18,104 bases of DNA from CAYMAX01 sp964388595 (lineage in GTDB: Bacteria; Bacteroidota; Bacteroidia; Bacteroidales; UBA932): assembly GCA_964388595.1 (NCBI GenBank), contig CAYMAX010000028.1:1-18104 (forward strand), in the 5' to 3' direction. Below, in pieces: positions 6,886 through 14,423 of this stretch. A model generated the notes under the pieces. It ran no database searches. It saw only the letters and a program-made list of their open reading frames with translations, and was not told the origin of the DNA. Within the stretch, counting starts at the first letter, position 1. Each line of letters begins with the position of its first letter. Made by a program: the position numbers and the translations under genes.

Positions 6886-8011
6886 ATTTGATAAAACTAC
6901 TGAGTTCAAGAGATATTTTCTCAATTTCTTCCTCTGATATATATGGATGAACGGGGAGAGAGAGGACTGTGTCGCACAACTTGCAAGAGACAGGGCAACA
7001 TCCACTTGGATAGTCAAGCACTTTGAAAGCACTCTGTAAATGCATGGGGGTAGGATAATATACTCCTGAAGGTATCCCTTTGGACTTTAGATGTTTTTGC
7101 AGTGCATCTCTTTGGGCTCTGTCTTCAAGTCTGATGGTATATTGTGCCCAACTCGAATGATAACCTTTCGGGACAACAGGTACTTTCACCAATTGATGAA
7201 GAAGGGATGAATAAAGTGCTGCTGCTTTATTGACATCTGAAAGTTCGTATTGCCTGAATGCCTCTAGTTTGACCTGCAGCACAGCTGCTTGGATAGCATC
7301 CAGTCTTGAATTCATGCCTACCCGCACATTATCGTATTTATAAGACCCCTTACCATGGAAACGGTAAGAATCAGCAAGAGAAGCCCATTCGTCATTATCG
7401 GTAAAGATAGCTCCACCATCGCCATAACATCCCAAAGGCTTGGCAGGGAAAAATGAAGTTGTGGAAATGTCCCCAAAACTGCAAGCTCTCTTCCCATTGA
7501 TATCTCCACCAAATCCCTGTGCTCCGTCCTCGAGCACTTTCAGACCATATTTGTCAGATATTTGCCTTATGGCATGATAATCGGCAGGCAGTCCGAACAA
7601 ATCTACTGCAATTATTACCTTTGGAACAAGTCGCCCCTCGTCCTTCACTCTCCTTATTGCATCTTCGAGAGAGACGGGGTCGATATTGAAAGTATCCTCC
7701 CTGACATCGACGAAAACAGGTGTGGCCCCCTCCAATGAGATGACCTCTGCCGAGGCAAAAAAAGTAAAATCGGGGACAAAGACTGCATCTCCAGCCCCAA
7801 TCCCCCAAATTTTCAAGGCAATGTCGAGGGCATCGGTACCCATGGCACAGCTCCTACAGTGCTTTGCTCCCACATACTCAGAGAGTTGATGTTCCAATAG
7901 AGTCACTTCATCTCCCATGATGAAAGCTCCCGAAGCCGCCACTCGCTCCATAGCCTCTTCCATCTTTTTCTTCAGTACCTGATACTGCTTTTTCAAATCC
8001 CTGAATTCCAT
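6884..8011 (-). CDS. wbpE: DegT/DnrJ/EryC1/StrS aminotransferase, WbpE-like
   Basis: A 375-residue PLP-dependent sugar aminotransferase of fold type I. WbpE moves an amino group from glutamate to C3 of UDP-2-acetamido-2-deoxy-3-keto-glucuronic acid, giving UDP-GlcNAc(3NH2)A in the cytoplasm. Visible hallmarks are the GTDAL cofactor phosphate region (58-62), EDGAQGFG with PLP-contacting D162 and Q165, the Schiff-base lysine K191 in FFPAKPLGCYGDGG, and the GMNSRLDAIQAAVL segment (about 232-245) of this family. DegT enzymes have many sugar substrates; the WbpE call rests on the FFP-K-LG-YGDGG form and on the neighbours, which are WbpD-, WbpB- and WbpA-like and lie upstream on the same strand. 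It starts 12 bases after wbpD and is the last gene of the cluster. Confidence 0.9.
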   Translation of the reverse strand: MEFRDLKKQYQVLKKKMEEAMERVAASGAFIMGDEVTLLEHQLSEYVGAKHCRSCAMGTDALDIALKIWGIGAGDAVFVPDFTFFASAEVISLEGATPVFVDVREDTFNIDPVSLEDAIRRVKDEGRLVPKVIIAVDLFGLPADYHAIRQISDKYGLKVLEDGAQGFGGDINGKRACSFGDISTTSFFPAKPLGCYGDGGAIFTDNDEWASLADSYRFHGKGSYKYDNVRVGMNSRLDAIQAAVLQVKLEAFRQYELSDVNKAAALYSSLLHQLVKVPVVPKGYHSSWAQYTIRLEDRAQRDALQKHLKSKGIPSGVYYPTPMHLQSAFKVLDYPSGCCPVSCKLCDTVLSLPVHPYISEEEIEKISLELSSFIK

Positions 8012-8023
8012 ATTGATATCAGA

Positions 8024-8593
8024 TTAACATTCTTCCAGGAGTCCATGAACGAGCTTATATTTCTTACCGCAACTGCATACCAGAGAATCATTAAGTTTCC
8101 TGCCACATTCGCATACCCATCCTGCTTGATGTGCAGGGACACCTACCATAAGTGCATAATCAGGAACATCTTTAGTAATCACAGCCCCTGCTCCGATAAT
8201 AGCACACTTACCCACAGTATTCCCGCAGACAATGGTGGAATTGGCTCCAAGAGACGCCCCCTTCCTGATTAATGTGCGTTCATATTTTCCGTGAACTGGG
8301 AAAGAGGCCCGGGGAAGCGAGACATTGGTAAACACACAAGATGGTCCGCAGAAGACATCATCCTCTATCTCAACCCCTTCATAGACAGAAACATTGTTTT
8401 GAATACGTACTCTGTTGCCAATATGCACATTGCATCCGACATTTACATTTTGACCCAATGAACAATCGATACCGATGCAGGCACCTTTTTGGATATGACA
8501 AAAATGCCATATTTTGGTCCCTTTGCATATAGTGACGCCCTCATCAACATAGCTTGAGTCGTGAACAAAGAAATCTTTTGGTACAATCTCCAT
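8024..8593 (-). CDS. wbpD: left-handed beta-helix N-acetyltransferase, WbpD-like
   Basis: A 189-residue hexapeptide-repeat acetyltransferase. WbpD acetylates the C3 amino group of UDP-GlcNAc(3NH2)A with acetyl-CoA. Residues about 9-150 show the [LIV]-G-x4 periodicity of a left-handed beta helix (for example IGIDCSLGQNVNVGCNVHIG, 40-59). The extended loop FTNVSLPRA (88-96) and the final IIGAGAVITKDVPDYALMVG (132-151) are typical of WbpD/WlbB proteins. After the helix comes a tail with two CxC pairs, CECG (161-164) and CSCG (173-176), which looks like a small metal-binding ribbon. It sits between wbpB and wbpE with 12-base gaps on both sides, which supports its place in the pathway. Confidence 0.91.
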   Translation of the reverse strand: MEIVPKDFFVHDSSYVDEGVTICKGTKIWHFCHIQKGACIGIDCSLGQNVNVGCNVHIGNRVRIQNNVSVYEGVEIEDDVFCGPSCVFTNVSLPRASFPVHGKYERTLIRKGASLGANSTIVCGNTVGKCAIIGAGAVITKDVPDYALMVGVPAHQAGWVCECGRKLNDSLVCSCGKKYKLVHGLLEEC

Positions 8594-8605
8594 AATCTTA
8601 TTTTA

Positions 8606-9571
8606 TTACCATCCAAAAGGATGAGGTACAATAGGTAACTTGGCTAAAGGATGATAATCTCCTTTCAGTCCAATGGGAGTAGCATGCCTTATATCACTCA
8701 CTATCTCTATGCATGGACGTGCCTGAGAGATTCTAAACCCTTCCCCAGAAAGAATCTTCTGATAGCTCAGGAGATGAAGCTCGGTAAAACCTGAGCTGAA
8801 TTCAAATTCTTCTCCATCAATAGTAATGGACCGATAGGTCTTCTTCTCTCCCTGCACTGCATTGTCAGGAAGGGTATCACTGTTGATACTAAGAAAGTAT
8901 CTCACACGTGCCTGCTTAAACTCAAGATACCCAGCCACTCTGTCGTGAGTCTTGATATGGACTATATTTTTCTTCACCGGACCGAATACCCACAAAAGCA
9001 TATCATAAAAATGAATTCCAATATTGGTGGCCACTCCTCCACTTTTATGCTCATCTCCCTTCCAAGAGGCGTAATACCAATAGCCACGGGAAGTAATGTA
9101 AGTGAGGTCCACATCGTAAATCTTATCTTTTGGTCCATTTTCAATCTTCTTCTTAAGAGCAACAATAGAGTCATGCAACCTAAGCTGCAAGATGGTATAT
9201 GCTTTGTGACCTGTCTCCTTCTCTATCTTTTCCAAAGCATCGATATTGTATGGGTTGAGTACTGTCGGCTTCTCGCAGATAACATCTGCTCCAAGTCGCA
9301 GGCCATATCTGATATGTGCATCGTGAAGATAATTTGGAGTACAGATAGTGAGCATATTTATCTGACGTTCAGTACCTTTAATCTTGGTACAATGACGGTC
9401 GAAAAGCTCTTGCTCGGTAAAAAAAGCAGCTTGTGGAAAATAACTGTCCATAATCCCTACGCTGTCGAATCTGTCGTATGCAGCCACAAGATTATTGCCT
9501 GTCTCTTTGATGGCATTTAGATGACGGGGTGCAATATAACCTGCAACACCCATTATTGCGAAATTATACAT
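8606..9571 (-). CDS. wbpB: Gfo/Idh/MocA oxidoreductase, WbpB-like UDP-GlcNAcA 3-dehydrogenase
   Basis: A 321-residue NAD-dependent oxidoreductase. WbpB/WlbA oxidises C3 of UDP-N-acetylglucosaminuronic acid and, in many species, regenerates its cofactor with 2-oxoglutarate. The N-terminal Rossmann strand carries MGVAGYIAPRH (7-17), followed by the family motif CEKPTVLNPYN (99-109) with catalytic K101. The segment GYWYYASWKGDEHKSGGVAT (163-182) and then NIGIHFYDMLLW (183-194), with N183 and H187, is highly typical of WlbA/WbpB rather than other Gfo/Idh/MocA enzymes. It starts 12 bases after wbpA and ends 12 bases before wbpD. Confidence 0.93.
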   Translation of the reverse strand: MYNFAIMGVAGYIAPRHLNAIKETGNNLVAAYDRFDSVGIMDSYFPQAAFFTEQELFDRHCTKIKGTERQINMLTICTPNYLHDAHIRYGLRLGADVICEKPTVLNPYNIDALEKIEKETGHKAYTILQLRLHDSIVALKKKIENGPKDKIYDVDLTYITSRGYWYYASWKGDEHKSGGVATNIGIHFYDMLLWVFGPVKKNIVHIKTHDRVAGYLEFKQARVRYFLSINSDTLPDNAVQGEKKTYRSITIDGEEFEFSSGFTELHLLSYQKILSGEGFRISQARPCIEIVSDIRHATPIGLKGDYHPLAKLPIVPHPFGW

Positions 9572-9583
9572 CAGTCTATATTT

Positions 9584-10897
9584 TTACAACAATTCAATAT
9601 TATCTCGATGGTTCACTGACTTCATTACATTTTTGGTATCGAACACTACTTGGGAATAGCGTTGAACCATATCATAATCAATCTTAGTATGAGCAGCAGT
9701 AATCATCACCAAATCAACACTTTGCAATAACTCACGAGTGAGAGCCTCTTCACTTTTATGAAGCTTCCCTTTGAATTTGTATTTTGGAATAAAAGGGTCA
9801 TAATAAAGCACCTTGGCACCACTCTTTTCCAGGATATCTATCACTCTGAGAGCAGGAGATTCACGATAATCGTCAATATCTTGTTTATATGCAACTCCGA
9901 GTACCAGCACTCTTGAATTTTTAAGAGACTTTTCAAAACGATTGAGAATCACTGCAGCTCTATCCACACAATAATCAGGCATCCTGTCGTTAATCATCAT
10001 CGAAGACTCTATCATAGAGGTATGAAAGCCATATTCACGAGCCTTCCAACTCAAATAGTAAGGATCGAGGGGAATACAATGCCCACCTAATCCCGGCCCG
10101 GGATAGAATGGGGTAAAGCCGAAAGGCTTGGTCTTGGCAGCCTCTATCACTTCCCACAGATTGATGTTCATCTTGTGGCATAGCATCGCCATCTCATTAA
10201 TCAGACCGATATTGACATTGCGATAGGTGTTCTCAAGGATTTTGGTCATTTCAGCTACTGAAGGAGAAGAAACTCTATGTACATCTCCCTGAAGAACAGC
10301 TTCATACACTGCTGCTATGACATCTTGAGCATCTTGGCCGATGGCACCGACCACTTTAGGGGTATTTTTGGTTTTATAGATGAGATTGCCCGGATCAACA
10401 CGCTCCGGAGAGAAACCGAGGTAAAAATCTTCGCAGCATTTAAGTCCGCTCCCCTCCTCAAGAATAGGTTTGAGAAGCTCTTGTGTGGTACCCGGATAAG
10501 TGGTGGACTCAAGGACTACTATCATCCCAGGATGCAGATACTTTGAAATAGAACGAGCAGAGGATTCTACATAACTTATATCGGGCTGTTGATGGATATC
10601 AAGTGGAGTCGGTACGCATATCGCCACGAAATCGACATCTTTGATAAAAGAAAAATCTGATGTTGCAGATAACTTTCCGCTCTCTACCAGAGATTTTAAA
10701 TCACTGTCCACCACATCTCCAATATAGTTGTGGGCAGCATTTACCATCTTCACTTTTTCTTCCTGTATGTCAAATCCGAAAGTTCTGAATCCGGCTTTCG
10801 CCTTCTCGACAGCAAGTGGAAGTCCCACATATCCCAATCCTACCACACCCACTATCAATTTTTTATCTGCTATTTTCTGCAATAATTCTTTCTTCAT
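9584..10897 (-). CDS. wbpA: UDP-N-acetyl-D-glucosamine 6-dehydrogenase, WbpA-like
   Basis: A 437-residue UDP-glucose/GDP-mannose dehydrogenase family enzyme, predicted to oxidise C6 of UDP-GlcNAc twice with NAD+ to UDP-GlcNAcA. The Rossmann motif VGVVGLGYVGLPLA (16-29) is at the N-terminus. ESTTYPGTT (130-138) and GFSPERVDPGN (161-171) follow, then AEMTKILENTYRNVNI (215-230), the catalytic C274 in GLGGHCIPLDPYYL, and a C-terminal UDP-binding domain with GVAYKQDIDDYRESPAL. The length and the GPGLGGHCIPLDPYYLSWKA pattern fit WbpA-type (C2-acetamido) substrates better than UDP-glucose dehydrogenases. It is first of the four Wbp enzymes and begins 24 bases after DPP11, with no TAnnTTTG element in that gap, so transcription probably comes from the DPP11 promoter. 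Confidence 0.92.
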   Translation of the reverse strand: MKKELLQKIADKKLIVGVVGLGYVGLPLAVEKAKAGFRTFGFDIQEEKVKMVNAAHNYIGDVVDSDLKSLVESGKLSATSDFSFIKDVDFVAICVPTPLDIHQQPDISYVESSARSISKYLHPGMIVVLESTTYPGTTQELLKPILEEGSGLKCCEDFYLGFSPERVDPGNLIYKTKNTPKVVGAIGQDAQDVIAAVYEAVLQGDVHRVSSPSVAEMTKILENTYRNVNIGLINEMAMLCHKMNINLWEVIEAAKTKPFGFTPFYPGPGLGGHCIPLDPYYLSWKAREYGFHTSMIESSMMINDRMPDYCVDRAAVILNRFEKSLKNSRVLVLGVAYKQDIDDYRESPALRVIDILEKSGAKVLYYDPFIPKYKFKGKLHKSEEALTRELLQSVDLVMITAAHTKIDYDMVQRYSQVVFDTKNVMKSVNHRDNIELL

Positions 10898-10921
10898 ATA
10901 TCTTGAATTATTAAAATATCA

Positions 10922-13054
10922 CTATATCCCCATCTCTTGAAGCAATCTTTCTGCTCCGGCTACTTTATCGATGATAAAGAGAATGTAACGAACATCCAAT
11001 GAGATGTTTCTGCACACTTCAGGGTCGTACACTACATCACTCATAGTACCTTCCCATACCCTGTCAAAATTAATGCCTATCAACTCTCCGTCTGCATTGA
11101 TGACCGGACTTCCGGAGTTACCTCCCGTAGTATGATTGGTGGCAAGGAAACAAACCGGCAGAGTATAATTGGGAGATTTACTATCTTTCGATGTATTAAT
11201 TGCCCAACGTCCATAGTTCTTGAGCCGGTAAATATCACGCAATTTTTGGGGAATATTGTAATCAAAAATGTTGGGATTGTCTTTCTGCATTATCCCCTCT
11301 ATGGTCGATGATGGATAATAATAGATGCCGTCAGCCGGCCTATATCCCTTGACATTGCCATAAGCCACTCTGAGAGTAAGATTGGCATCGGGATAGAAAA
11401 CTTTATCCTTCTCAAACTCCATCTGACCTCTCATATAATCTCGATAAGCGAGATTTATTTTTTGATTGAGTTTGGTGTACACAGGGGTAATCTTATTGAA
11501 GAGAACTTCTGAAAATGATGTAGCAAATACTACTGCCGGATCCTTTTCGAGCATCTCTGCCGCTTTAGTCCAGTCTTTGCATAGGAGCATGAGAGCGTCG
11601 TGATGGGCAAAAACTGTTTTGCCATAAAAATCTTCGGCCCACTTCTCTGCTGTGCCGTATTGCTTCATCATATCATAGAAATAGGCCGGTTTGAATTTAT
11701 CTGGCACGTTAGCATCATAAGCCTTGATAAGAGCTACGAAACATTCTCTGTCTATGGGGAGATAATAATCATGATAGAAATTCTCAATCATCGAAACGAG
11801 TTTCGCAGTATCGGAGAAATCTTTGGTGTTGCGAAGACGGGTCACCAGGCCTGCAGCAAATCTGGGCAACTCTATCGAATTGACCGATTCGTTGTAATAA
11901 TCTCTGGCGAATGCATATTCATCGAGTTCAGAATATAGGGTATCTAATTTTTCGAGCAATCCATCATATTTTCCCCCTTTAGCCCACTGTCTGAAATTTT
12001 GTTCATACTCTTCTTTCTTCTCCACTGTCTTCATTTTGTCGATACCTTTCATCTCCCCCTGCCATTTCTTCCAGGCATTGGCAACAGAGGCATTTTTGGC
12101 AGAATACTTGATTCTAACCTCCTGGTCCATAGACATATATTTTCTTTGTGCCTCCAGTCGAGCAGTACGAAGAGCTATCTTATGAGGATTTGAACGTTGT
12201 GAGATATATCGAACTGCATCTGAAGTGATGTACTCCCTTGTGGAGCCCGGAAATCCGTAAACAAAAGTAAAATCTCCCTCTTTGACCCCTTTGGTTGATA
12301 TTTTGAAGAACCTTTTAGGAACATAAGGGACATTGTCCGGAGAATAATCTGCAGGTTGATTATCCTTGTCTGCGTAGATACGAAACAGTGAAAAATCTCC
12401 TGTGTGGCGAGGCCACATCCAATTGTCGGTATCGCCCCCGAATTTACCGATAGATGAAGGAGGTGCACCCACGAGGCGAACATCTGTAAATACTCGAAAT
12501 ACGAAGAGGAAATATTGATTGCCGTAATAGAGAGCTTCCACTGAAGCATTCAAAGATTTATCCTGAGATACTGCTTCTTTCAAAATAGCCTTGGTATTGG
12601 CACGTATCACTGAATCCCTTTGCTCAGCCGACATTCCTTCATTGCTGCCGAGAAGAACTCTGTCAGTAACATCTTCCATCCTGTCGAGAAAATCTACTCT
12701 GATGTTGCGGTTGGGAAGCTCTTCAGCGAGAGTCATAGCCCAAAATCCATCTTTTAGATAATCGTGCTGCACTGAGCTGTGAGACTGAATAAAATCGTAA
12801 CCGCAATGATGATTGGTAAGAAGAAGACCTTGTGAAGAGATAAGCTCTCCTGTGCATCCTCTGTCGAAAAGGACTACTGCATCTTTGAGAGAAGCCTGAT
12901 TGACACTATAAATATCTTCAGCCGAGAGTTTGAAACCTTTGGACTGCATATCTACTATTCTCTGAGAGATAAGAGAAGGGAGCCACATCCCTTCGTCGGC
13001 AAAAGTTACTATTGAAATTAATGACAAAAATAGAGTCGAAATGAATTTACGCAT
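10922..13054 (-). CDS. dpp11: S46 family Asp/Glu-specific dipeptidyl peptidase, DPP11 type
   Basis: A 710-residue serine peptidase of family S46 that removes dipeptides from peptide N-termini in the periplasm. A signal peptide (hydrophobic core about 4-18, likely cut after TFA-19) precedes the chymotrypsin-like fold. The catalytic triad can be placed: H83 in TNHHCGYD, D220 in RHTGDFSLFR and S647 in GGNSGSP. In Porphyromonas gingivalis, DPP11 has S655 and R673, where Arg selects acidic P1 residues; DPP7 has Gly at that site. Here R665 in INFDRVWEGT lies exactly 18 residues after S647, as in DPP11, so specificity for Asp/Glu is predicted. There is no C-terminal sorting domain, since the protein ends soon after LLQEMGI, so a periplasmic location is likely. 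It heads the wbp cluster. Confidence 0.93.
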   Translation of the reverse strand: MRKFISTLFLSLISIVTFADEGMWLPSLISQRIVDMQSKGFKLSAEDIYSVNQASLKDAVVLFDRGCTGELISSQGLLLTNHHCGYDFIQSHSSVQHDYLKDGFWAMTLAEELPNRNIRVDFLDRMEDVTDRVLLGSNEGMSAEQRDSVIRANTKAILKEAVSQDKSLNASVEALYYGNQYFLFVFRVFTDVRLVGAPPSSIGKFGGDTDNWMWPRHTGDFSLFRIYADKDNQPADYSPDNVPYVPKRFFKISTKGVKEGDFTFVYGFPGSTREYITSDAVRYISQRSNPHKIALRTARLEAQRKYMSMDQEVRIKYSAKNASVANAWKKWQGEMKGIDKMKTVEKKEEYEQNFRQWAKGGKYDGLLEKLDTLYSELDEYAFARDYYNESVNSIELPRFAAGLVTRLRNTKDFSDTAKLVSMIENFYHDYYLPIDRECFVALIKAYDANVPDKFKPAYFYDMMKQYGTAEKWAEDFYGKTVFAHHDALMLLCKDWTKAAEMLEKDPAVVFATSFSEVLFNKITPVYTKLNQKINLAYRDYMRGQMEFEKDKVFYPDANLTLRVAYGNVKGYRPADGIYYYPSSTIEGIMQKDNPNIFDYNIPQKLRDIYRLKNYGRWAINTSKDSKSPNYTLPVCFLATNHTTGGNSGSPVINADGELIGINFDRVWEGTMSDVVYDPEVCRNISLDVRYILFIIDKVAGAERLLQEMGI

Positions 13055-13082
13055 AAAAAAGGATTAAGTGAAATAATACCAA

Positions 13083-13090
13083 CAAAGATA
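13083..13090 (-). promoter_or_regulatory. -7 promoter element for DPP11 (and probably wbpABDE)
   Basis: On the minus strand this reads TATCTTTG, a full TAnnTTTG match, 28 bases before the DPP11 ATG. No clear TTTG is seen at -33. It is 21 bases from the opposing element at 13112-13119. Confidence 0.55.
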
Positions 13091-13111
13091 GATTATTAAG
13101 GAGTTTTTTCC

Positions 13112-13119
13112 TACTTTTG
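13112..13119 (+). promoter_or_regulatory. -7 promoter element for the AI-2E family gene
   Basis: Reads TACTTTTG, a full TAnnTTTG match, 21 bases before the ATG at 13141. Its position means a TTG at 13117 cannot be the start codon of the protein. It points away from the DPP11 element. Confidence 0.55.
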
Positions 13120-13140
13120 AAATTCAAAAAAGAATATTTT

Positions 13141-14292
13141 ATGAATAAATTCTCGAAATATCTTTTAATTGCCCTTTCTATAGCCTTAATTGGCTTCCTT
13201 GCCTGGTACTTCAAATCTATCATCATATACATCGCAGCAGCGGTAGTGGTGGCCCTCATTGGCAGACCGCTTATGAAGCTGCTCAAGAAAATACATATCA
13301 AGAAGTTTAGAATGCCATCGTGGCTCGCTGCCATCATCACGATAGTCATCATTTTGGGGATATTCTTCTCACTGTTCTTTCTGTTGACTCCACTCATTTC
13401 TCAGATAGTCCAGCAAACTGAGTCCATCAATCTTGAGGATGTAGGTTCTCATATCTCACGGCCACTATCCAAGTTCAATGCATTTATTATAAGGACTTTC
13501 CCGGGAGTTGACGAGAATTTCAGGATAGAGATGTATGCTCTCAATGAAGTTAAAAATATGCTGAGCATATCGACTTTCTCATCCATCTTCACCTCCATCA
13601 CTTCCTTTATTATCGATTTCGGTATTGCCATCTTTTCAATAGTTTTTATCTCCTTCTTCCTTCTTGTTGACGAAGGACTCCTCACCAATCTGCTAACTTC
13701 CATTTTTGCAGATAAATACGAAGAGAGCATCAGAAGAGCATCCAATTCCATAAGCAATCTGCTTACTCGTTATTTTCTCGGTATTTCTGTAGAATCCCTC
13801 TGCATAGCACTCCTCAACGGCATCGGACTCATCTTTATAGCAAAGATGGATACCACACTTGCCATAGTTCTGGCATTTTTATCCGGTTTCTTCAATATCA
13901 TTCCTTATGTCGGACCATTAGCCGGAGACATATTAGCTGTCATTATGGGTCTTTTTACCCATTCTACATCAGGACTTAATTCCTCGTTGGGCATCTACCT
14001 TCTCGTCATTCTCGCTATTTTCATTTGTGCACAGCTGATAGATAATTATGTGTTTCAGCCTTTCATTTATTCCAGCAGTGTAAAAGCCCATCCTCTCGAG
14101 ATTTTCATAGTAATACTTTTGGCAGGCCACATCGGTGGTATTTTAGGGATGTTTATCGCCATCCCGAGCTACACAGTCTTACGTGTCATTGCAAGTGAAT
14201 TCCTGCCTCGCTTCAAATTTGTACAAAAACTGACAAAAAACCTTCAAACCAATAAAGACTCTGCTGTCACAACACAAGATAATCTTCATTGA
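13141..14292 (+). CDS. AI-2E family transporter (PerM/TqsA type)
   Basis: A 383-residue inner-membrane protein of family PF01594. The N-terminal part has hydrophobic segments at about 7-23, 27-42 and 62-86, then a soluble stretch (about 90-145), and then further helices to about 350. Family signatures include NIIPYVGP (252-259), DNYVFQP (301-307), HPLEIF (317-322) and GGILGMFIAIP (332-342). Members export autoinducer-2 (TqsA), exchange Na+ or Li+ for H+, or have no known substrate, so the substrate here is open. I use the ATG at 13141, directly before the first helix; the eight preceding in-frame codons from TTG lie in the promoter. A small membrane ORF starts 7 bases after its stop. Confidence 0.9.
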   Translation: MNKFSKYLLIALSIALIGFLAWYFKSIIIYIAAAVVVALIGRPLMKLLKKIHIKKFRMPSWLAAIITIVIILGIFFSLFFLLTPLISQIVQQTESINLEDVGSHISRPLSKFNAFIIRTFPGVDENFRIEMYALNEVKNMLSISTFSSIFTSITSFIIDFGIAIFSIVFISFFLLVDEGLLTNLLTSIFADKYEESIRRASNSISNLLTRYFLGISVESLCIALLNGIGLIFIAKMDTTLAIVLAFLSGFFNIIPYVGPLAGDILAVIMGLFTHSTSGLNSSLGIYLLVILAIFICAQLIDNYVFQPFIYSSSVKAHPLEIFIVILLAGHIGGILGMFIAIPSYTVLRVIASEFLPRFKFVQKLTKNLQTNKDSAVTTQDNLH

Positions 14293-14298
14293 TACGAT

Positions 14299-14403
14299 AT
14301 GAAGCAAAAAAAACACATTAACATTGATGACTCTTTGAAGGTAATGCTCAGTATAGCTGCCATAGCGCTAACAAGCATTATAGCCGTACTTGTCATTTTT
14401 TAA
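14299..14403 (+). CDS. 34-residue predicted single-span membrane peptide
   Basis: A short ORF from ATG at 14299 to TAA at 14401, coding for 34 residues. The first 14 residues are polar and charged (MKQKKHINIDDSLK), and the remaining 20 are almost entirely hydrophobic (VMLSIAAIALTSIIAVLVIF), long enough for one membrane helix. It begins 7 bases after the AI-2E family gene on the same strand and ends 20 bases before the convergent kinase gene, so it fills the gap neatly. The composition and position favour a real small membrane protein co-expressed with, and possibly a partner of, the transporter. I do not recognise a family, and no ribosome-binding site helps, so it could still be a chance ORF. 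Confidence 0.55.
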   Translation: MKQKKHINIDDSLKVMLSIAAIALTSIIAVLVIF

Positions 14404-14423
14404 TATGATTCCGACAAGGGCTA

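Noticed and set aside
8945..9520. 191-residue open frame on the plus strand, antisense to wbpB
   Set aside because: It lies wholly opposite a gene with clear WbpB motifs, its translation has no recognisable domain, and no promoter-like element precedes it.
10922..13054. DPP7 as the identity of the S46 peptidase
   Set aside because: DPP7 has Gly at the P1-selecting position; this protein has Arg 18 residues after the catalytic Ser, as in DPP11.
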